Shown here: positions 7,547 to 10,403 of the stretch, piece by piece
Layout of the letters: each line of letters starts with the position of its first letter
How positions within the stretch are numbered: the stretch's first letter is position 1
Source of the DNA: an uncultured Odoribacter sp.
GTDB taxonomy: Bacteria > Bacteroidota > Bacteroidia > Bacteroidales > Marinifilaceae
DNA: 10,403 nucleotides
Direction: 5' to 3'
Assembly: GCA_905193145.1 (NCBI GenBank)
Contig: CAJJNP010000122.1
Location: forward strand, 1-10,403
Position numbers and translations under genes: made by a program
The notes under the pieces: model-generated
The model's database searches: none
The model's input: only the letters and a program-made list of their open reading frames with translations
Told to the model about the DNA's origin: nothing

Positions 7547-8773
7547 TTAGATATGATATATTTTCTCCCCATCCATGTGAATGACATTACAGCAGTCGAG
7601 GACTATTTTACCACGCAACTTTTCCTGATTTTCTATAATTTGAGAATGTTTCACCATTACAACAACAAGGTCTACATCCCCAATGAACTCATCAAGGTCG
7701 TGGAACTGATTCTGTACCACATCCTCCCCGATGAATGGATCATAAACTTTCAGTGGACGGGCAAGATGACACGCTTGTGACTCAAGCATCTGGAGAGTCG
7801 GACTCTCGCGACAATCATCAACATTTTCCTTGTATGTCAAACCATAGAGACCTACCTTGCGGTTATCAGTAATGTTATTTTCTTCCATGATATCATAGAT
7901 ACGGTTTAACACATACTCCGGCTGTGCATCATTGGTTTTCATTGATTCATCAATAACCTTGGCAAGACGTGGATAGTCACCAACCAAGAACCAAGGATCA
8001 ACAGAGATACAATGACCACCCACCCCGGGACCGGGCTGTAGGATGTTGACACGTGGATGCATGTTGCATATCTTGATGATTTCATAAACATCCATGTTGT
8101 CGTGGCGGCAAATACGTGCAAGTTCATTAGCAAAGGCGATGTTGACAGCACGGAATGTATTCTCAACAACTTTGGTCATCTCCGCTGAGCGAATGCTTGT
8201 CACTACAATTTCACCCTGACAGAACGAAGTATAATATTCTTTCACTCTTTCACCGATAACACGATCATCAGCACCGATAGTACGGTTGTTATGGATCAAC
8301 TCGTAAACCATATTACCCGGGATAATACGTTCTGGAGCATGGACGAGGTTGATATCCTCACCAATAACGAAACCAACTTCCTCGATAGCAGGACGGACAA
8401 AACGGTCTATAGTACCGGGGCTGACAGTTGACTCGATAACCACTATTGCACCTTTCCGGCAAACCTTCATAACTTCCTTGACAGCAGCCACTACGTAACA
8501 AGCGTCAACTTTCTTCGAAAATTTGTCATAAGGAGTAGGAACGCTGACAATGTACATGTCGGTCCTCTGATACTCGGTTGAGAACTTGATACCGGCTTTC
8601 ACCGCAGCATCGAAAAGTTCATCGAGACCATCCTCCTTAAAAGTGGTCTTCCCTGCATTAAGAGTTGCTACAAGCTCCTTGTTATAGTCTGTTCCAATCA
8701 CTTCTACACCATGCGATGCCATCATCAATGCTGTAGGCAGACCTATGTAGCCCAATCCGATTACGTTTACCAT
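7547..8773 (-). CDS. wecC: UDP-N-acetyl-D-mannosamine dehydrogenase
   Basis: This 408-residue cytoplasmic enzyme oxidises UDP-ManNAc at C6 with two NAD+ to give UDP-ManNAcA, the acidic donor sugar. It belongs to the UDP-glucose/GDP-mannose dehydrogenase family. The N-terminal Rossmann motif GLGYIG is at 6-11 with the NAD-ribose acidic residue D29 in VIGTDYN; SVPTP (77-81), VIEST (112-116) and HAPER (145-149) follow. The central helix has AEMTKVVENTFRAVNIAFAN with K201, and the catalytic Cys is C255 in GPGVGGHCISVDPWFL. The C-terminal domain has GLTYKENVDDCRESP. Length fits the family. I prefer the ATG at 8773 (MVNVIGLGYIG), as a TTG at 8785 only adds four residues. It lies 42 bases downstream of wecB, the usual partner that makes its substrate. 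A related 6-dehydrogenase specificity (for example for another UDP-HexNAc) is possible, but the WecB neighbour and the WPWFLV-like block favour ManNAc. Confidence 0.93.
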   Translation of the reverse strand: MVNVIGLGYIGLPTALMMASHGVEVIGTDYNKELVATLNAGKTTFKEDGLDELFDAAVKAGIKFSTEYQRTDMYIVSVPTPYDKFSKKVDACYVVAAVKEVMKVCRKGAIVVIESTVSPGTIDRFVRPAIEEVGFVIGEDINLVHAPERIIPGNMVYELIHNNRTIGADDRVIGERVKEYYTSFCQGEIVVTSIRSAEMTKVVENTFRAVNIAFANELARICRHDNMDVYEIIKICNMHPRVNILQPGPGVGGHCISVDPWFLVGDYPRLAKVIDESMKTNDAQPEYVLNRIYDIMEENNITDNRKVGLYGLTYKENVDDCRESPTLQMLESQACHLARPLKVYDPFIGEDVVQNQFHDLDEFIGDVDLVVVMVKHSQIIENQEKLRGKIVLDCCNVIHMDGEKIYHI

Positions 8774-8815
8774 AATTCTATACAATATTAAAGTTCTAAT
8801 TATTATTTTTTCATT

Positions 8816-9991
8816 TTAGCACACATCATAACGATCAGTTTCCTTGCCTGCAAGCACATCTGCAATTCGGCGGCATGCTTGTCCGTCACCATAGGGGTTA
8901 ACAGCCTTGCTCATTGACTCGTATGCCTTAACATCATCAAGGAGAGTACTGACCTCATTCATAATCTTATCGTAATCAGTACCTACAAGATGAACAGTAC
9001 CGCTGGCGAGAGCCTCCGGACGCTCGGTGGTGTCACGCATCACGAGTACAGGCTTGCCAAGGCCTGGAGCCTCCTCTTGAATGCCACCTGAGTCAGTAAG
9101 AACGATGTTAGCTTTGCTCATTAGATAAACAAACTCAAGGTATTGCAGTGGTTCGATGAAGAAAAAATTGGGACGGCTGAGGTTTTCACCAAACACTTCG
9201 TGGACGGACTTGCGTACGTTGGGATTGAGATGCATAGGGTATACGAAATCAACCGTGGGATACTTCTCAGAGAGATCCTTCATGGCGGTCACCATGCGAA
9301 TAAAACCATCACCAAAGTTCTCGCGGCGATGACCGGTGATCAGAACAAGTTTCTTACCATTAGCAAGACGAGTTATATCATAACCTGCTTGTGAAAGTAC
9401 ATTGTCCTGCTCCCTGGCAAGGGCATCGTCAGTCTTCAACTTATCTATCACCATATGAAGAGCATCGATTACGGTGTTTCCTGTTACATAGATGCTTCCG
9501 TGAGCCTTCTCCTCCTTCAGATTCTTCTCAGAGAGTGGAGTTGGTGAGAAATTGTAGACAGCGATGCGACCTGTTATCTGACGGTTCATTTCTTCCGGCC
9601 ATGGAGAGTAGATATTATGAGTGCGTAGACCTGCTTCTACATGACCGACAGGGATCTGTGCATAGAAAGCAGCAAGGGCACCTGCAGTAGAGGTTGTAGT
9701 GTCACCATGAACGAGAACAATGTCCGGATGACACTTTTTGAACACATCACGGAGTCCGGTGAGGACTCGAGCTGTTACATCGGTAAGATCCTGACCTTGC
9801 TTCATGATGTTGAGATCATAATCCGATGTCACATCAAAGATTTTGAGAACCTGATCAAGCATTTCGCGATGCTGACCGGTTACACAAACGACAGTTTCGA
9901 ATTCATCCTTACGCGTCTGGAATTCCTTTACAAGCGGACACATCTTGATAGCTTCAGGACGGGTGCCGAAAACAAGCATAATCTTTCTCAT
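8816..9991 (-). CDS. wecB: UDP-N-acetylglucosamine 2-epimerase (non-hydrolysing)
   Basis: This 391-residue cytoplasmic enzyme interconverts UDP-GlcNAc and UDP-ManNAc, feeding WecC. Nearly all family signatures are present: FGTRPEAIKMCPLV (8-21), VTGQHREMLDQVL (37-49), LVHGDTTTS (93-101) with D97, HVEAGLRTHNIYSPWPEEMN (117-136) with E119 and the E133/E134 pair, VTGNTVIDAL (169-178), ITGHRRENFG (218-227) with H221, TDSGGIQEEAPGLGKPVLV (299-317), RDTTERPEAL (319-328) and NPYGDG (365-370). D97, E119, one of E133/E134 and H221 match the catalytic set of the bacterial enzyme. Length is slightly above the E. coli protein. The ATG start at 9991 is clear, 18 bases after the hexapeptide acetyltransferase stop. 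The gene is relatively G+C-rich for this locus (31 of 60 in the line from 9061). Function is secure; the physiological use for ManNAcA follows from wecC next to it. Confidence 0.96.
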   Translation of the reverse strand: MRKIMLVFGTRPEAIKMCPLVKEFQTRKDEFETVVCVTGQHREMLDQVLKIFDVTSDYDLNIMKQGQDLTDVTARVLTGLRDVFKKCHPDIVLVHGDTTTSTAGALAAFYAQIPVGHVEAGLRTHNIYSPWPEEMNRQITGRIAVYNFSPTPLSEKNLKEEKAHGSIYVTGNTVIDALHMVIDKLKTDDALAREQDNVLSQAGYDITRLANGKKLVLITGHRRENFGDGFIRMVTAMKDLSEKYPTVDFVYPMHLNPNVRKSVHEVFGENLSRPNFFFIEPLQYLEFVYLMSKANIVLTDSGGIQEEAPGLGKPVLVMRDTTERPEALASGTVHLVGTDYDKIMNEVSTLLDDVKAYESMSKAVNPYGDGQACRRIADVLAGKETDRYDVC

Positions 9992-10009
9992 ATTTAAAAT
10001 TGTATCTTT

Positions 10010-10357
10010 TTACAGAGGTATATTACATCTTACACCATCTTTTTTCTTTATAATAGCAGGATTACCTACTACCAGACAATTATCCGGCACATCTTTAACC
10101 ACTACACATCCAGCTGCTATGGTTACATTATCACCTATATTTACTCCACCTATTACGATTGCACCAGTCGCAATTCGAACATTGTCACCTATTACAGGTG
10201 ATTTTACCCCTACTACTCCAATGGTTACATTCTGGTTTACATAACAATTCTCCCCCATTGATTTACAATTAATAAATGTAGAATCTCCATGGACTACTAC
10301 TAATCCTTTGCCTATTCGAGATCCAGGAAAAATATGTAAAGTAGGATTTCCTTTCAT
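10010..10357 (-). CDS. Hexapeptide-repeat acetyltransferase, serine O-acetyltransferase-like, possibly 5'-truncated
   Basis: The 115 residues from the ATG at 10357 form a left-handed beta-helix acetyltransferase C-terminal half like that of CysE-type serine acetyltransferases. It shows IFPGSRIGKGLVVVHGD (9-25) with H23 in the place of the catalytic His, VNQNVTIGVVGVKSPVIGDN (40-59), ATGAIVIGGVNIGDNVTIAA (63-82), and the closing KDVPDNCLVVGNPAIIKKK (88-106). In polysaccharide loci such proteins usually acetylate sugars or sugar precursors with acetyl-CoA in the cytoplasm. The protein is short: relatives carry a further N-terminal part. Upstream of the ATG the same frame reads LYY-stop-FGKIGIILNFF, which looks like more coding sequence broken by a TGA at 10393-10391, so the gene may be truncated by a nonsense mutation, or the ATG may simply be the real start. 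The gene leads the operon segment seen here, 18 bases before wecB. The acceptor is unknown. Confidence 0.8.
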   Translation of the reverse strand: MKGNPTLHIFPGSRIGKGLVVVHGDSTFINCKSMGENCYVNQNVTIGVVGVKSPVIGDNVRIATGAIVIGGVNIGDNVTIAAGCVVVKDVPDNCLVVGNPAIIKKKDGVRCNIPL

Positions 10358-10403
10358 GAAAAAATTTAGAATTATACCAATTTTACCAAATCAATAGTAT
10401 AAA

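Noticed and set aside
9641..9997. Plus-strand open frame opposite the start of wecB
   Set aside because: It is antisense to strongly conserved wecB coding sequence and resembles no known protein.

Overview
The window reads as an interior piece of a capsular or exopolysaccharide biosynthesis locus, most likely from a Bacteroidales-type organism (Bacteroides, Phocaeicola, Parabacteroides or Prevotella). The reasons are the gene set (WecB/WecC nucleotide-sugar enzymes, Wzx flippase, EpsG-like polymerase, CapA-like and TupA-like proteins, hexapeptide acetyltransferase), the AT-rich accessory composition, A/T-rich junctions without clear Shine-Dalgarno sequences, and tightly packed genes on one strand. 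The genus is an inference; no marker in the window fixes it.

All genes lie on the minus strand, so transcription runs from the right edge to the left edge. In that order they are: a short hexapeptide-repeat (serine-acetyltransferase-like) protein at 10357-10010; UDP-GlcNAc 2-epimerase WecB at 9991-8816; UDP-ManNAc dehydrogenase WecC at 8773-7547; a decayed acyltransferase-3 pseudogene at about 7538-7004; a Wzx-type flippase at 6923-5433; a CapA/PgsA-like protein at 5446-4307; a TupA-like ATP-grasp protein at 4305-3331; an EpsG/Wzy-like polytopic protein, the probable polymerase, at 3258-1999; a GT4-like glycosyltransferase at 1996-902; and a NodB-like polysaccharide deacetylase-like protein from 896 that runs off the left edge. 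Most junctions are a few bases or overlaps, and no convincing internal promoter or terminator is seen, so the whole window is probably part of one operon whose promoter and first genes lie beyond the right edge.

Functionally, WecB and WecC convert UDP-GlcNAc to UDP-ManNAc and then UDP-ManNAcA, so the repeat unit probably contains an acidic amino-sugar with a free carboxylate. The glycosyltransferase adds one sugar, Wzx flips the lipid-linked unit and the EpsG-like protein would polymerise it. The hexapeptide protein, the deacetylase-like protein and the CapA/ATP-grasp pair are candidate modifying enzymes. The initiating sugar-phosphate transferase, the other glycosyltransferases and the export genes (Wza/Wzc) are not in the window.

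The points most worth following are the adjacent CapA plus TupA pair in a uronate-making locus (a possible amino-acid or peptide decoration of the polysaccharide), the multiply frameshifted O-acyltransferase remnant, the divergent NodB-like protein without a signal peptide, the possibly 5'-truncated hexapeptide acetyltransferase, and a composition break that suggests the locus was assembled from different sources. No tRNA, rRNA, CRISPR array, insertion sequence or attachment site was recognised.
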